64,000 nt of DNA from DAOUTW01 sp964523575 (GCA_964523575.1 CAZGAV010000002.1:1-64000), one strand, 5' to 3'. Counted from the first letter of the stretch, positions 8,164 to 18,569 are shown. Made by a program: numbers and translations. Notes: generated by a model not told the origin, from the letters alone.

Positions 8164-10284
8164 ATGTCGGCGGCACGGACATTTTGTATATTTATTTCCC
8201 TACTGGCTCTGTTGACGATAACGATCTATACCGGTTGTTCGCCGAACAGAACGGGCACGGCCACGCCCAATTCGATCCCCGAGGTCTTTATCACCAATAC
8301 CCCACCGGACAGCGCCCAGTTTTCGAGAAATCCCGATCTGAACTGGTACGCCACGGATATCGACGGCTATATCACCAGTTTCCGATTTGCGGTCATAGTC
8401 GATTCGATGCTCCTGATCAATGGGGTTCACGTCACGCCATCGGAATTTGCCGATCAGGCCACCGACGAGCAGTTCGGATGGACCTATAAGCCTGTCGATT
8501 TGGATCACCCGCAATCGACCGCCACAATCAGACTTTATTCCAATGTCGATTTTCCGGTCGATTCCTTCGTGACCCAGTATTTCTTCTTGCAGGCCTCTGA
8601 CGATCAAGGCGCCTGGTCCGAAATCGTCTGGCGCATGTATTCCCGGAACAATCACTTCCCGAACACTCATTTCCGGGCTCGTGATTTCTATATCAATGCC
8701 ACCGATCCCAATTCACCGGCGCCGGGAATTTCGCTGACCTATGACGGAGCCGACTCGGCCGACTGGGGCCGCGCTCAACCGCCGTTGGAATATGAATGGC
8801 GGCTTTATGGTCCCTTCGAGCGCGACGCTATCATTAAGGTGAATCTGGTCAAAGAAAACTGTATTTACGATCCGACGGTCGACTCCTTTATCAATTGCAT
8901 TAACGTCCCGGTTCTTGACCTGTCTCAGATTCCGCCTGCGGTCGGCAATGTGCCTCAGCCTCTTCTGCATTCCGAAGGCCCCAATTATGCCAATGACACG
9001 ACCGATGTCTGGGTGACTGAAACCAAGGCCACCCTTTACAATGTCTACCAATCGTTGAATTTGACGAAAACCAGCAGGTACAAATTCGTTTTCTGGGTGC
9101 GCGCCCGGGACGACGGTTTTGTCCCCGATCCGACTCCGCCGTTCGCTCAGTTCGACGTGTATGAAGCCAAATTCGAACGCCCGGTGATGGTTATAGATGA
9201 AACCGGTTATACGGTCCAGGTGGGCCGATGGGCGCCCAAGGATATGGACCTTTGCAAAGCCTACTTCTACGACGTGTTGAACGAAACGTTAGACAACTTA
9301 TCGGCAACAAGCGGGATTAACTACGGGAATTTCGATACTCTTTTCATCAAGGATTCGGTCAATGTCGCCGGAGCGATCGACTATTTCTATTCCGCGTCGA
9401 AGCTCGGTCAATCCCATACTGGACCGGCACCGGCCGATTCAGCCAAGCCGCGATTGATCGATGTCCTTTCTCACAAAGTCATAATTTACTTCAACGACGA
9501 CGTGGAAACAGGCACTAACGAATCGCAATTCGGATATCTTGGCCGGGTTTATGATGGCCTTGACATGGGTGCATCGGGCTGGGTAATGACGCGGGATATG
9601 GGAAACGCCAACGTTAATATTGAGGCCGGCACCGTGATACCGATGAGTATCGATTTTCAGATGAGATTCGGCTTTTCCGAGGTTGTCTGCGAGGGCTGGT
9701 TTCATGATGCCTTCATACTTAAATCATTTAATGAACAATACGTAGGCGCTTACTCCAACGTTTCGGGCTTCCCGAATATTGACGTGGATTATGGTCTGGG
9801 GAGCCGTCTGGATTCGCTTTATCCCAGATACTTCATCGACCCTACACATGTCATGGAAGGTCAGCCGGAAGTTGGTATCGGGACCCGCACAACCTTTACG
9901 GTGCCCTTGTATCTGTATTTGTCCAAAGACGGAGATCAATCGTTCTTCCACGGCAAGGTTAATGCTGTCCTTCAGCAACTGGGCACCATGAGAACGGCCA
10001 CCTTCATGTTTACGCCGCTGGCCATGGATCCGGAACCGATGAACCAGACTTTCGGAACCATCATGTCGTTCCTGATCTCCAAATTCGACGATGCCGGCAA
10101 GTCTTCCACGATTGATGTCCCCGCCTATAATACGGCCTTTTCCAGCCTGGCCGAACGGCGGGCCCGCATCGATCAACTTCTGAAATACATGTCCGAGGAG
10201 GCGACGCCGGAAGAACAGGCGGACTATGGTTTGCAACCGCTGCCGCCGTTTGAAGTGACTCCGACCGACATCATTATTCATTAA
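8164..10284 (+). CDS. Large secreted lipoprotein, function unknown
   Basis: 706-aa protein with a lipoprotein signal peptide: MSAARTFCIF, a hydrophobic stretch, then the lipobox-like ending TGC at ~residue 24. After the Cys come Ig/fibronectin-like beta segments (NLWYATDIDGY-type motif seen as NWYATDIDGYITSFRF; FFLQASDDQGAWSE), then a long region with no family I can name. Third gene of the TonB-receptor/PorV-like operon, 37 nt after the previous gene. Two starts have good Shine-Dalgarno sites: 8137 (AAGGAG) and 8164 (GGAGG). The second gives a normal-length signal peptide. Probably anchored to the outer membrane as a partner of the receptor; this is inference from context. Confidence 0.75.
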   Translation: MSAARTFCIFISLLALLTITIYTGCSPNRTGTATPNSIPEVFITNTPPDSAQFSRNPDLNWYATDIDGYITSFRFAVIVDSMLLINGVHVTPSEFADQATDEQFGWTYKPVDLDHPQSTATIRLYSNVDFPVDSFVTQYFFLQASDDQGAWSEIVWRMYSRNNHFPNTHFRARDFYINATDPNSPAPGISLTYDGADSADWGRAQPPLEYEWRLYGPFERDAIIKVNLVKENCIYDPTVDSFINCINVPVLDLSQIPPAVGNVPQPLLHSEGPNYANDTTDVWVTETKATLYNVYQSLNLTKTSRYKFVFWVRARDDGFVPDPTPPFAQFDVYEAKFERPVMVIDETGYTVQVGRWAPKDMDLCKAYFYDVLNETLDNLSATSGINYGNFDTLFIKDSVNVAGAIDYFYSASKLGQSHTGPAPADSAKPRLIDVLSHKVIIYFNDDVETGTNESQFGYLGRVYDGLDMGASGWVMTRDMGNANVNIEAGTVIPMSIDFQMRFGFSEVVCEGWFHDAFILKSFNEQYVGAYSNVSGFPNIDVDYGLGSRLDSLYPRYFIDPTHVMEGQPEVGIGTRTTFTVPLYLYLSKDGDQSFFHGKVNAVLQQLGTMRTATFMFTPLAMDPEPMNQTFGTIMSFLISKFDDAGKSSTIDVPAYNTAFSSLAERRARIDQLLKYMSEEATPEEQADYGLQPLPPFEVTPTDIIIH

Positions 10285-10320
10285 CCGACCGGCCAAAGCC
10301 GACCGGACGCGTCAAGCCTG

Positions 10321-10365
10321 ATGGGAAAGCGGATTCAATCCGCTTTCCCATTCTTCATTTTAAAT
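10321..10365 (+). terminator. Rho-independent terminator after lipoprotein gene
   Basis: A 14-bp perfect stem (ATGGGAAAGCGGAT paired with ATCCGCTTTCCCAT, loop TCA, 10321-10351) followed by the T-rich tail ttcttcatttt. It closes the TonB-receptor operon. Confidence 0.85.
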
Positions 10366-10444
10366 TAATTATTATTGATCCGATGCATAACGCCGCGCAC
10401 GATGAGTAGGCGCGGCAAAACATCCATTTCTCGTGACAGGGAGA

Positions 10445-12589
10445 TTATTGCCCCGGTGCCGAAGAACGGGGCCACCGGGCCATATAGACGGCGCTCACCG
10501 AATCGGCCTGCCGCGTTTCACCCAGGGAACGGTAACCTGAGATCAGGTTTATATACGCCTCTTTGAGGTCGGGATCGAGTTCGATGGCCCGCCGGGAGAA
10601 ACGTATGGAAGGCTCCATCTGGCCCGACAGGCCGTACAGGTATCCCAATTGATAGCAGGCAAGTTTCAGGTACCTGTCTCGCTCATCGCCGGATTCGCTG
10701 TAATTGAAATCGAACGAGACCGACGCCTGACGACGTGATAAAACATCGACAATTCGAAGCTGGTTATCGATGGCCTCGGGATATCGTTTCTTATCCGTGA
10801 AATAGAGGGCTTCTTCGAATAGATAAGCCGGTTGGTCAAAATTGGTCCGACGGATCGTCTGCCGGACAGTCTCGATTTGCGCCTCCGCGGCCGGATCGGC
10901 GTCAGCGCGCGCCGCGCGCAGGAAGTTGACGGCGGCTTCCGTATAATAGGGCTTGATTTCCAACGCCTGGCGGCAGTAATAAAGGGCCGAATCGTCTTCA
11001 TGACGGAGAAGGAAGATGACGCCCAGATTGTTAGCGGCTTCGGCCGAATTGGGGTTGTATTCCATTTCTTCCCGGAATCCGGCAGCGGCCTTATCGGTTT
11101 CGCCTTGTTTCAGATAAGCGATACCCAGGTTTAGATGCGCGTTTTCATAGCTCGGCTGCTTCTGTATCAGCGAATCGAAATGGGTCTCAGCCGCCCGATA
11201 ATCACCCTCGCGCAAAGCCTGATTCCCACGCAGAAACAACGCCTGCTCCGGGTTGATAAGCGAAACGGGGAAGACGGCTGACGAGGCGAAAATATAAATG
11301 CCCCCGGCGCTTACGATACCGAAGAAAAGACGATAACTTATCTGCTTCTGACGAATCGTCTGCCACAGCGTGGTCAACCCCCATCCGGCCGCGATTGCGA
11401 TTAACGGCGCCAGAGGGAGGCGGAAACGGGAACTGACAAAAAACAGGGCCACCGCTATGCCATAGATCAAAATCAAACCATAAAGCAGATATAGAAGGCG
11501 CCTGTTTTTCTGCGCCAGAAACAGGGGTAAAATAGCCAGCGCCGTCAAAACGGAAAATCGTATCGGCAGCCATGAAAGCAGGCGATTCCCGAAAACGACC
11601 TCATCCAACGGCTGGTTATTGGAGACTTCATGGCCGGAAAACATGAAATAGAGTCTGCGGCCCAATAGTTCGAATGCCTTTCCCGGATGACCGAGAATGT
11701 AGCTCAGCCCTTTCTTGTACCAGAAATATGATTGCTCACCGTAACGGAGGCGGTGTCCGCTCTCCTTGTATGCGAGGTAATCGGCGTCTTCGAGATCCCA
11801 ATCCTTGCCGACGCCGGGGAGGGTCGATGAAAGCCCATCGGCCTCCGGGTTATTGCCGATATAGAAATTTATCCCCCCCTGATATGATATCAGGATAACC
11901 TGGTCCGACGTTATGTAATTGACAATCGTCACTGGCGCTATCAGCGCGACCATGATAACAGCAAACAGCATCAGCGCCTTCAGCCCCTCCCGGCGTTCTT
12001 TCGGTTCACTCCATCTGCGCAAATAATATATCGCGATGATCGGCAGGAAAATGAGAATTGTCGGCCGGGTCAGGGCGGCCAGTGCAAAGAACAAACCGGG
12101 CATGAGGGGGCGTTCTCCGCCCGCCTTCTTGTTCATGAAAAAATAAAGGGAGGCCAGGGCAAAGAGGGTGAATATAGAATCCAGAAGTAATTCGCCCTCA
12201 AAATAGGTCGTCATGGGATAGAATAAAAGCAGGAGAAAAGTCGTGATCCCCGCCGCTTTCCCGGCGGCTTTGGAGGCGATTCGGTAGGTCAACAGAAGAG
12301 TTATGCACCCGGCCAGAAGCTGCATAAGCCGGACGAATATCAGACTGCCGCCGGAAATTTTGAGCAACAGGGCCAGAATGAACGGGTAGAGCGGGGCCCG
12401 GAAATACGGGGCGTTGGTCAGGAAATCACCGGAAGCTATCAGGGAAGCCCATTTATAATGATAAAGGGCATCGACCGAAAGGCGGCCTACCGAGGCCGGC
12501 TCCGGCAAAGCCGCGAATAGATAACTCAGCTTGATAATCAGGGCGACGGCCGTCAAAGTCAGAAGGATCGCCGCGTCACGAGTCTTCAT
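10445..12589 (-). CDS. GT39-type membrane glycosyltransferase with C-terminal TPRs
   Basis: 714 aa. The N-terminal ~450 residues form a polytopic membrane domain of the ArnT/PMT (glycosyltransferase family 39) type, with an acidic first loop after TM1 and the characteristic YFRAPLYPFILALLLKI. Such enzymes move sugars from polyprenyl-phosphate carriers to lipids or proteins in the periplasm. The C-terminal ~240 residues are tetratricopeptide repeats (REGDYRAAETHFDSLIQKQP; YENAHLNLGIAYLKQGETDK; SAEAANNLGVIFLLRHEDDS), suited to protein contacts. Gene stands alone, convergent with the lipoprotein gene. A TATATT box (12597-12602 on this strand) ends 7 nt before the ATG. Substrate unknown. Confidence 0.85.
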   Translation of the reverse strand: MKTRDAAILLTLTAVALIIKLSYLFAALPEPASVGRLSVDALYHYKWASLIASGDFLTNAPYFRAPLYPFILALLLKISGGSLIFVRLMQLLAGCITLLLTYRIASKAAGKAAGITTFLLLLFYPMTTYFEGELLLDSIFTLFALASLYFFMNKKAGGERPLMPGLFFALAALTRPTILIFLPIIAIYYLRRWSEPKERREGLKALMLFAVIMVALIAPVTIVNYITSDQVILISYQGGINFYIGNNPEADGLSSTLPGVGKDWDLEDADYLAYKESGHRLRYGEQSYFWYKKGLSYILGHPGKAFELLGRRLYFMFSGHEVSNNQPLDEVVFGNRLLSWLPIRFSVLTALAILPLFLAQKNRRLLYLLYGLILIYGIAVALFFVSSRFRLPLAPLIAIAAGWGLTTLWQTIRQKQISYRLFFGIVSAGGIYIFASSAVFPVSLINPEQALFLRGNQALREGDYRAAETHFDSLIQKQPSYENAHLNLGIAYLKQGETDKAAAGFREEMEYNPNSAEAANNLGVIFLLRHEDDSALYYCRQALEIKPYYTEAAVNFLRAARADADPAAEAQIETVRQTIRRTNFDQPAYLFEEALYFTDKKRYPEAIDNQLRIVDVLSRRQASVSFDFNYSESGDERDRYLKLACYQLGYLYGLSGQMEPSIRFSRRAIELDPDLKEAYINLISGYRSLGETRQADSVSAVYMARWPRSSAPGQ

Positions 12590-12596
12590 TGAGCGG

Positions 12597-12626
12597 AATA
12601 TAGTGATATTGAAAATCCGAGATCAA
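12597..12626 (-). promoter_or_regulatory. Candidate promoter of the GT39 gene (leaderless geometry)
   Basis: On the minus strand TTGATC (12621-12626) and TATATT (12597-12602) are separated by 18 nt. The start codon follows the -10 after 7 nt, so the message may have no leader. Confidence 0.35.
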
Positions 12627-12874
12627 GTCTAAATCTGAAACGGTGTGCAAGTGAACAGCCATATGAAATAGCCTGCATCCCTTGGCAAATAAACGACGAT
12701 GGCTGTGCAAAAATCTGTCATTTCCTCTAACTGATTCCATCGTTTGCCCTTACGGCTAGATTGCGGTCCTTGTTCCGGTTCCCGATGGCTCCTTATATGG
12801 CTCCAAATCGCCTTCCGGGGGACGGCATATGGCTTGCTCAAGACCTTCTCGGAACTACTTTCTGAGGAGGAAAG

Positions 12875-15793
12875 ATGAAGAAGTCGGCTTACAGCCAGAC
12901 CCTGATCGCGTTGACGGCTCTCATTATATTTGCCGTTCCGGCATTTTCGGCGTCGATCGTTCAGGAGTCGGTTAAAGACGTTCTGGCCCACCATTCGGCT
13001 TCGTCATCGGTGGAACTTCTCATCAGTTTTGACAATGATCTCGACCGGACGGCCATCGAGTTTGATCGCCTCCGTGATAAATTGAACCGCGCCGCCAGCT
13101 ATCATGATGTCATGAATCGGCTGATCCGCAATCGGGAAGCTTTGGAAAACAGCCTCGGGCCGCAGTTGGAGGCGATGAAAGCGGCCGGGAGTATCGAATC
13201 GTATAAATTTTTCACGGTCTCCAAGACCGTGCTGGTTCGAACCCGCGTTGACAATATCGAAAAGCTGTCTCAACTTCCGGGCGTGCGTCTGATCAACCTT
13301 AATCAGAATATTTCCCTGATCGATCCGGTCGAAGAACAGGACGCTCAGGTTTTCGCCAAGACCGCCCTGGCCAATTCGGCGCTCGAATCGATCAATATCC
13401 GGTCGCTCTGGAACCGCGGCCTGACCGGTCGGGGGCGGTTAATCTGTTCCTTCGATACCGGCGTTGACGGCGATCATCCCGCCCTGGAGTCGAAATGGCG
13501 CGGCAATAACGGGGTCGCCTCGGACGCCGCCTGGTTCGCTCCCTACGGCGGCGATATCCCGCATGATAATATCGGCCACGGTTCTCATGTCATGGGCATC
13601 ATGGTCGGTTCGACCGCTACCGATACCATCGGGGTTGCGCCGGACGCTCAATGGATTTCCGCAGCCGTCATCGACCAGGGTGTCAGCTTCTCTTCCACCA
13701 TCGCCGACATTCTCAGCGCCTTCGATTGGGCTCTTAATCCCGACGGCGATATCAATACGACCGATGATATCCCGGACGTGGTCTGCAACAGCTGGGGAAT
13801 CCCGAAGGGGGTCTTCAACGATTGCGACAATACTTTCTGGACAGCCATCGATAACCTGGAAGCCGCCGGTATCGTGGCCGTCTTCGCCGCCGGAAATGAA
13901 GGTCCGACGCCGGCGTCATTGCGGAATCCGGCCGACCGGGCCAGCACCCCGCTCAATTCTTTCTCCGTCGGCGCCGTCGATCCTCAGACGAAAATAGTCG
14001 CCGATTTTTCCAGCCGCGGTCCGGCCTCGTGCGACGGCGTTTCGATCAAACCGGAAGTGACGGCTCCGGGCGTCGGCATCTATTCATCGTATAAAGACGG
14101 CGGTTATAAAATCATGTCGGGGACTTCGATGTCGACTCCTTTTGTCGCCGGACTGGTGGTGTTGATGCGCCAGTATAATCCCGAGGCGACGGTAGCCGAA
14201 ATCAAAAATGCCCTGATTCAGGCCACCACCGATTTGGGACCGACCGGTGAAGACAACAATTATGGTTACGGATTTATCGATGCTTCGCGGGTCCTTGATT
14301 TTATGCCGGCCCCGGATATGCCCCAAATTTCGGTCTATAACAGTCACCTGTTCTCGGGCGGTGACAACTATGCCGATCCGGGCGAAGCCGCGGAAATGAC
14401 AATGACTCTCAACGAACCGACGGCCATAGTCGATTCCGTTGACGTCTGGATCACCTCCAATTCTCCCTCGGTGACTTCGCTGGCCAATGTCGTTCGGTTT
14501 CGTTTCGCCCAGGGATCGGCCTATGCCGTCAGTCTGGATCCATTCTACCTCAATATCTCCTTCGCGGCTATCTCCGGCAGTACCGCCGACCTGGTGGTGC
14601 ATTTCGGGTATATGAACGGTCTCGGCCAGGATAGCACGGCCTATTCGATCCAAATCGGCCATATATTGCCCGGTCGTATCTTCGCTGTCAATAGCGGCGA
14701 ATTGAACCTGACCGCCTCCGACTTCGGCCAGTTGGGTTTCGGGCCGGGTTCGATTTATCAAGCCGGCGGTGATGGATTGCGTTTTCAGGACAGCCCCAAT
14801 CTTTTGTATGAAGCGGGCCTGATTGTCGCAGGTAGCACCATCATGGTTTCCGATGCCATTCGCGACAGCCAGGGCCGGTTCAAAGTCAGCGCCTTTGTTC
14901 CGTCCAACGATAACCTCTCGGTGGCCGCCAATTTTGATGAAACGCTGGCCGCCGGATACAGCGATGATAAAGCGGCCCTGCCTCTTCCGATCGATGTCGA
15001 ACAGGACGTCTATCAATCATCCGACAATTTCATGATCCTGCAATTCACCATTGTCAATCCCACGGCCTCAAAGATCGAGCACCTGGGTCTCGGTTTCTTC
15101 TGCGATCTCGATTTGGACCGTTTCAACGACCGCATCGGTTTCGACAGCCTGATGGGAATGATGTACCAGTATGACGCCGCCAACGGCCGCTATATCGGTC
15201 TCATGGGTGTCAGTCCCAACGAATTCGCTTATACCGCGGCTCAGAATGGAACCGAATTCAAGCGCGGATTCACGACTTCCGATAAATTCGCGCTCGCCGA
15301 CGCCTCCGGTCTGAATTTTGCCGCCGGCGATGCCGGCGACTGGTATTGCACCGTTTCCCGGCGCACCGACCAGATCGAGGCTTTTGGAAAGAGAAAAATG
15401 GCCATCGCGCTGGCGGCCGGGACAACGCTGTCCGATTTGCGAACCGCCATGCAGTCCGCCCTTAATGAGTACAGCCTTTACCTCGACGTTGACGACCAGC
15501 AGGCCGCCCTCCCGACGACCATGGAACTGGATCAGAACTATCCCAATCCCTTCAATCCCCAAACGACCATCAGTTTCGCTCTCAACTCCGCACAAATGGC
15601 CCGTCTGGACGTCTATAATGTGACCGGCCAGAAAGTTCGCACCCTGCTCGACGCCCAGGTTCAGGCTGGGCGGCACGACATTGTCTGGGACGGTCACGAT
15701 GATACGGGGCGCGTCGTCGCTTCCGGAATCTACTTCTACCGCCTGACGACCGCCGAAGAATCGCAAAGCCGAAAAATGGTTTTCTTGAAATAG
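12875..15793 (+). CDS. Secreted subtilisin-like serine protease (S8) with sorting domain
   Basis: 972-aa exported protease. Signal peptide at residues 1-25; a propeptide-like region to ~175; an S8 catalytic domain with Asp194 (FDTGVDGDHP), His235 (HGSHVMG) and Ser418 (SGTSMSTPFVAG), and the oxyanion Asn region NSWG/AAGNEG. A long beta-rich region follows, then a C-terminal FlgD-like sorting domain beginning LDQNYPNPFNPQTTISF and ending in basic SRKMVFLK. In the FCB group such endings direct type IX-like secretion and surface attachment. ATG 12875 has GAGGAGG at ideal spacing. Followed after 82 nt by a second protease with the same ending, which has its own promoter. Confidence 0.95.
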   Translation: MKKSAYSQTLIALTALIIFAVPAFSASIVQESVKDVLAHHSASSSVELLISFDNDLDRTAIEFDRLRDKLNRAASYHDVMNRLIRNREALENSLGPQLEAMKAAGSIESYKFFTVSKTVLVRTRVDNIEKLSQLPGVRLINLNQNISLIDPVEEQDAQVFAKTALANSALESINIRSLWNRGLTGRGRLICSFDTGVDGDHPALESKWRGNNGVASDAAWFAPYGGDIPHDNIGHGSHVMGIMVGSTATDTIGVAPDAQWISAAVIDQGVSFSSTIADILSAFDWALNPDGDINTTDDIPDVVCNSWGIPKGVFNDCDNTFWTAIDNLEAAGIVAVFAAGNEGPTPASLRNPADRASTPLNSFSVGAVDPQTKIVADFSSRGPASCDGVSIKPEVTAPGVGIYSSYKDGGYKIMSGTSMSTPFVAGLVVLMRQYNPEATVAEIKNALIQATTDLGPTGEDNNYGYGFIDASRVLDFMPAPDMPQISVYNSHLFSGGDNYADPGEAAEMTMTLNEPTAIVDSVDVWITSNSPSVTSLANVVRFRFAQGSAYAVSLDPFYLNISFAAISGSTADLVVHFGYMNGLGQDSTAYSIQIGHILPGRIFAVNSGELNLTASDFGQLGFGPGSIYQAGGDGLRFQDSPNLLYEAGLIVAGSTIMVSDAIRDSQGRFKVSAFVPSNDNLSVAANFDETLAAGYSDDKAALPLPIDVEQDVYQSSDNFMILQFTIVNPTASKIEHLGLGFFCDLDLDRFNDRIGFDSLMGMMYQYDAANGRYIGLMGVSPNEFAYTAAQNGTEFKRGFTTSDKFALADASGLNFAAGDAGDWYCTVSRRTDQIEAFGKRKMAIALAAGTTLSDLRTAMQSALNEYSLYLDVDDQQAALPTTMELDQNYPNPFNPQTTISFALNSAQMARLDVYNVTGQKVRTLLDAQVQAGRHDIVWDGHDDTGRVVASGIYFYRLTTAEESQSRKMVFLK

Positions 15794-15813
15794 ATGACAA
15801 AATATGTTATAAT
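15785..15813 (+). promoter_or_regulatory. Promoter of M6 protease gene
   Basis: TTGAAA at 15785-15790 (overlapping the end of the S8 protease gene), a 17-nt spacer and a consensus TATAAT at 15808-15813. About 55 nt of leader would precede the ATG at 15876. Confidence 0.6.
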
Positions 15814-15875
15814 ACACCGATGCCTGAAAGGTATATGGAAGTATCATTGAAACGGCAATTGAAAGCGGTGAATTG

Positions 15876-18569
15876 ATGTTGAAACACAGCGTGTCAATAT
15901 TCGGATGCATACTTGTGATCCTGGCCATTTCAGCCTCGGCGGCCCATGCCGTGGCGCTGTCCGACCAGGTGGTCGAACAGATGAGAGCCGACGGCACCTT
16001 GGATACTTATATCGCCCATATCAAGGAATTGCGGGCGCAGGGCATGGACCAGCCGGTGGAAAAGCCAAATCAGTCCAGTCTGGCGCTGGGCGGTCAGGAA
16101 TTCAAAACTCAGAATATTCTGGTGCTTCTAATCGATTTCTACGACCGGCCTTACACCGCCGGTTACGACAGCGCCCTCCCGGCCGATTTCGACTCCATGC
16201 TGTTCTCCGACTCTGAGAACCCGACCGGATCGATGAAAAATTTCTACTATGAAAATTCATATGGCAAATATATTATCCAGGGCGACGTTTATGGCTGGTA
16301 CCATGCGCCGGGGACCGCTCTCGAATATGCCGAAAACGGCAACAGCCTGGTCATGTCGGCGGTTCAACAGGCCGACGCCGATGTCGATTTTTCCAAATAT
16401 GACAACGACGGCGACGGCATAGTTGACGGCGTTATCGTCGTCCATGCTGGAACCGGACGCGAAGAATCGGGTTATGCCAGCGATATCCATTCCTATATGT
16501 CAACCCTGCAACCTCCTACGACACTCGACGGCGTCGCCATCGGACCTTATACATTACAGCCCGAGGAATCCAAAAGCAGTCAGTCAATGTCGGCTATCGG
16601 CGTTTTCTGCCACGAATGGGGTCATATCCTCGGTCTGATCGATCTCTATGATACCGATTATTCATGTAGTGGGGTCGGCAAATGGTCGCTGATGGCGGCG
16701 GGCAATTACAACGGCGCATCCAAATTACCGTCGCATCTGGATGCCTGGAGTAAATTTTATCTGGGATGGGTTCAACCAATCAATGTCACGTCAACGACTT
16801 TTGCCGCCGAAATACCGGCCGTCGAATTCAACCCCGTCGTCTATCGTTTGACTAAAGGCGGAAGTATCGGGGTGACGCAGTACTGGCTGGTCGAAAACAG
16901 ATATTGGACCGGGTTCGACGCCGCTTTGCCGGCGCCCGGTTTATTGATTTACCATATCGACGAATCGGTCGGTTCCAATAATAATGACTGGCATCCGCGC
17001 GTTTTCGTCGAACAGGCCGACGGCCTGTTCAACCTTCAAGCTTACGCCAATCCCAACAACGGCGACGGGGGCGATCCCTGGCCATACGGTGAAAAGCGTC
17101 AATTTCACGACAAAACCACGCCGAATTCCAAATACTATGTCGGTTCCTCGTCCGAAGTCGGAGTCTGGAATATCTCGGATCGCGATTCGGTTATGACCGC
17201 TGATTTCGAAGTCAATTTCACCCGGCCGTGGGTGGAATCGAGCGGCTTTGTCTTACGCGATAATGTTCATGGTGACAACGACGGCGTGCCTGAGGCGGGC
17301 GAAAAAATCCAACTGGTCCTGTCACTGGTCAATGACTGGGCCGAAGCCAGCGATATATCGGTGACCATGACCTGCGATGATCCGGCCATCGAGATCACCG
17401 TCGGAACCGCTCCTTTCCCGTCGGTCTCTATGGGCGGAACGTCCAGCAATAACGACTTACCCTTTGAATTTCAGATTCCCGAAGATTACGCGTCGCGGGT
17501 TGACTCTTTCTATTTCGATCTGACCTCCAATGGAGACACCTATCATATTCAGGTTGCCGGGGAGGCCAATATTGGCCGGCCGCAGATTCTGATTGTCGAT
17601 GATGACGATGACGACCCCAAAGTGATCGAGCAATATATGGCCCTGCCGTTCCATGATAAGCGGACGCCAATCGATATGTGGCATATTAATTTCACGGGTT
17701 CGCCGACGGCTTTTGATCTCAATAACTACCATACAGTGATATGGCTGACCGGGCCGGTTCGGGATTTCATCCTCAACTCCGACGATGTCGAAGCCATGAA
17801 GGGTTTCATGGATGCCGGCGGCAACCTCTTTTTGACCGGGCAGGGGATAGCCGGGCAATTGTCGGTTCAGGATCCCGATTTCATGGCCAATTACCTCAAG
17901 ACGACCTATGTCAGTGACACCGCTTATGGCGTCATCCCGGTCATTTTCCCGACCGGCGGACCGGTCTCGGTCGATATGGAGAACATTGTCATTGGCGGCA
18001 ATTCCGGAGCCAATAATCAAACCGTTTACGATCATATTCTGCCGGTCAACGGTGGTGTCGGCGAATTATATTATATGTCTCCAAGAAATGACTTCGGCGC
18101 CGTGTCCTACAGCGGCGACTATAAATCGGTTTTCTTCTCCTTCGGTTACGAGGCGATCAAGAGCGACGATTCGGATCGCTTCGAAACCCGGGCCTCGGTC
18201 ATGGCCCGAATCATGGCTTTCTTCGGCGATCTCCCGACCGACGTCAATGACCCCAGCCAGTCGGCCATTAATCTGCCGTCGCGCTTCTCGCTGGCCCAGA
18301 ATTATCCCAATCCTTTCAATCCCGTGACGACCATAAACTACGTCATCACCGGCGCCGGGCCCCGGGTTGATCGCACTCGGCTGGATATTTTCAATATTCT
18401 GGGTCAGTGTATTCGGACCCTGGTAAACCGGGAAGAAGTCCCCGGTCAGTATTCCGTCGTCTGGGACGGTCGGGATGAAAGCGGGCTGGAGACGGCTTCG
18501 GGGCTTTATTTCTACCGCATAAGCCGCGGGGGACAGGAAGAAACCAGAAAAATGATACTCCTTAAATGA
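15876..18569 (+). CDS. Secreted M6-family metalloprotease with sorting domain
   Basis: 897-aa exported zinc protease of the immune-inhibitor-A (M6) type. Signal peptide MLKHSVSIFGCILVILAISA; the start of the mature domain carries ILVLLIDFYDRPY; the zinc motif is HEWGH (His246-Glu247-His250) followed by LGLIDLYD, as usual for M6. A later beta region (VESSGFVLRDN...GDNDGVPEAGE) and a flavodoxin-like/ThuA-like segment (QILIVDDDDDD; MDAGGNLFLTGQG) precede the C-terminal FlgD-like sorting domain with NYPNPFNP near residue 809 and the basic end TRKMILLK. Presumed extracellular nutrient protease exported by the same route as the S8 protease before it. Followed by a strong terminator. Confidence 0.95.
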   Translation: MLKHSVSIFGCILVILAISASAAHAVALSDQVVEQMRADGTLDTYIAHIKELRAQGMDQPVEKPNQSSLALGGQEFKTQNILVLLIDFYDRPYTAGYDSALPADFDSMLFSDSENPTGSMKNFYYENSYGKYIIQGDVYGWYHAPGTALEYAENGNSLVMSAVQQADADVDFSKYDNDGDGIVDGVIVVHAGTGREESGYASDIHSYMSTLQPPTTLDGVAIGPYTLQPEESKSSQSMSAIGVFCHEWGHILGLIDLYDTDYSCSGVGKWSLMAAGNYNGASKLPSHLDAWSKFYLGWVQPINVTSTTFAAEIPAVEFNPVVYRLTKGGSIGVTQYWLVENRYWTGFDAALPAPGLLIYHIDESVGSNNNDWHPRVFVEQADGLFNLQAYANPNNGDGGDPWPYGEKRQFHDKTTPNSKYYVGSSSEVGVWNISDRDSVMTADFEVNFTRPWVESSGFVLRDNVHGDNDGVPEAGEKIQLVLSLVNDWAEASDISVTMTCDDPAIEITVGTAPFPSVSMGGTSSNNDLPFEFQIPEDYASRVDSFYFDLTSNGDTYHIQVAGEANIGRPQILIVDDDDDDPKVIEQYMALPFHDKRTPIDMWHINFTGSPTAFDLNNYHTVIWLTGPVRDFILNSDDVEAMKGFMDAGGNLFLTGQGIAGQLSVQDPDFMANYLKTTYVSDTAYGVIPVIFPTGGPVSVDMENIVIGGNSGANNQTVYDHILPVNGGVGELYYMSPRNDFGAVSYSGDYKSVFFSFGYEAIKSDDSDRFETRASVMARIMAFFGDLPTDVNDPSQSAINLPSRFSLAQNYPNPFNPVTTINYVITGAGPRVDRTRLDIFNILGQCIRTLVNREEVPGQYSVVWDGRDESGLETASGLYFYRISRGGQEETRKMILLK

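Noticed and set aside
12629..12994. Minus-strand frame of 121 codons overlapping the S8 protease start
   Set aside because: No family content, and it covers the Shine-Dalgarno site and signal peptide of a certain gene on the other strand.
14084..15016. Long antisense frame of 310 codons under the S8 protease
   Set aside because: A composition artefact of the GC-rich sense gene; no start signal or recognisable domain.
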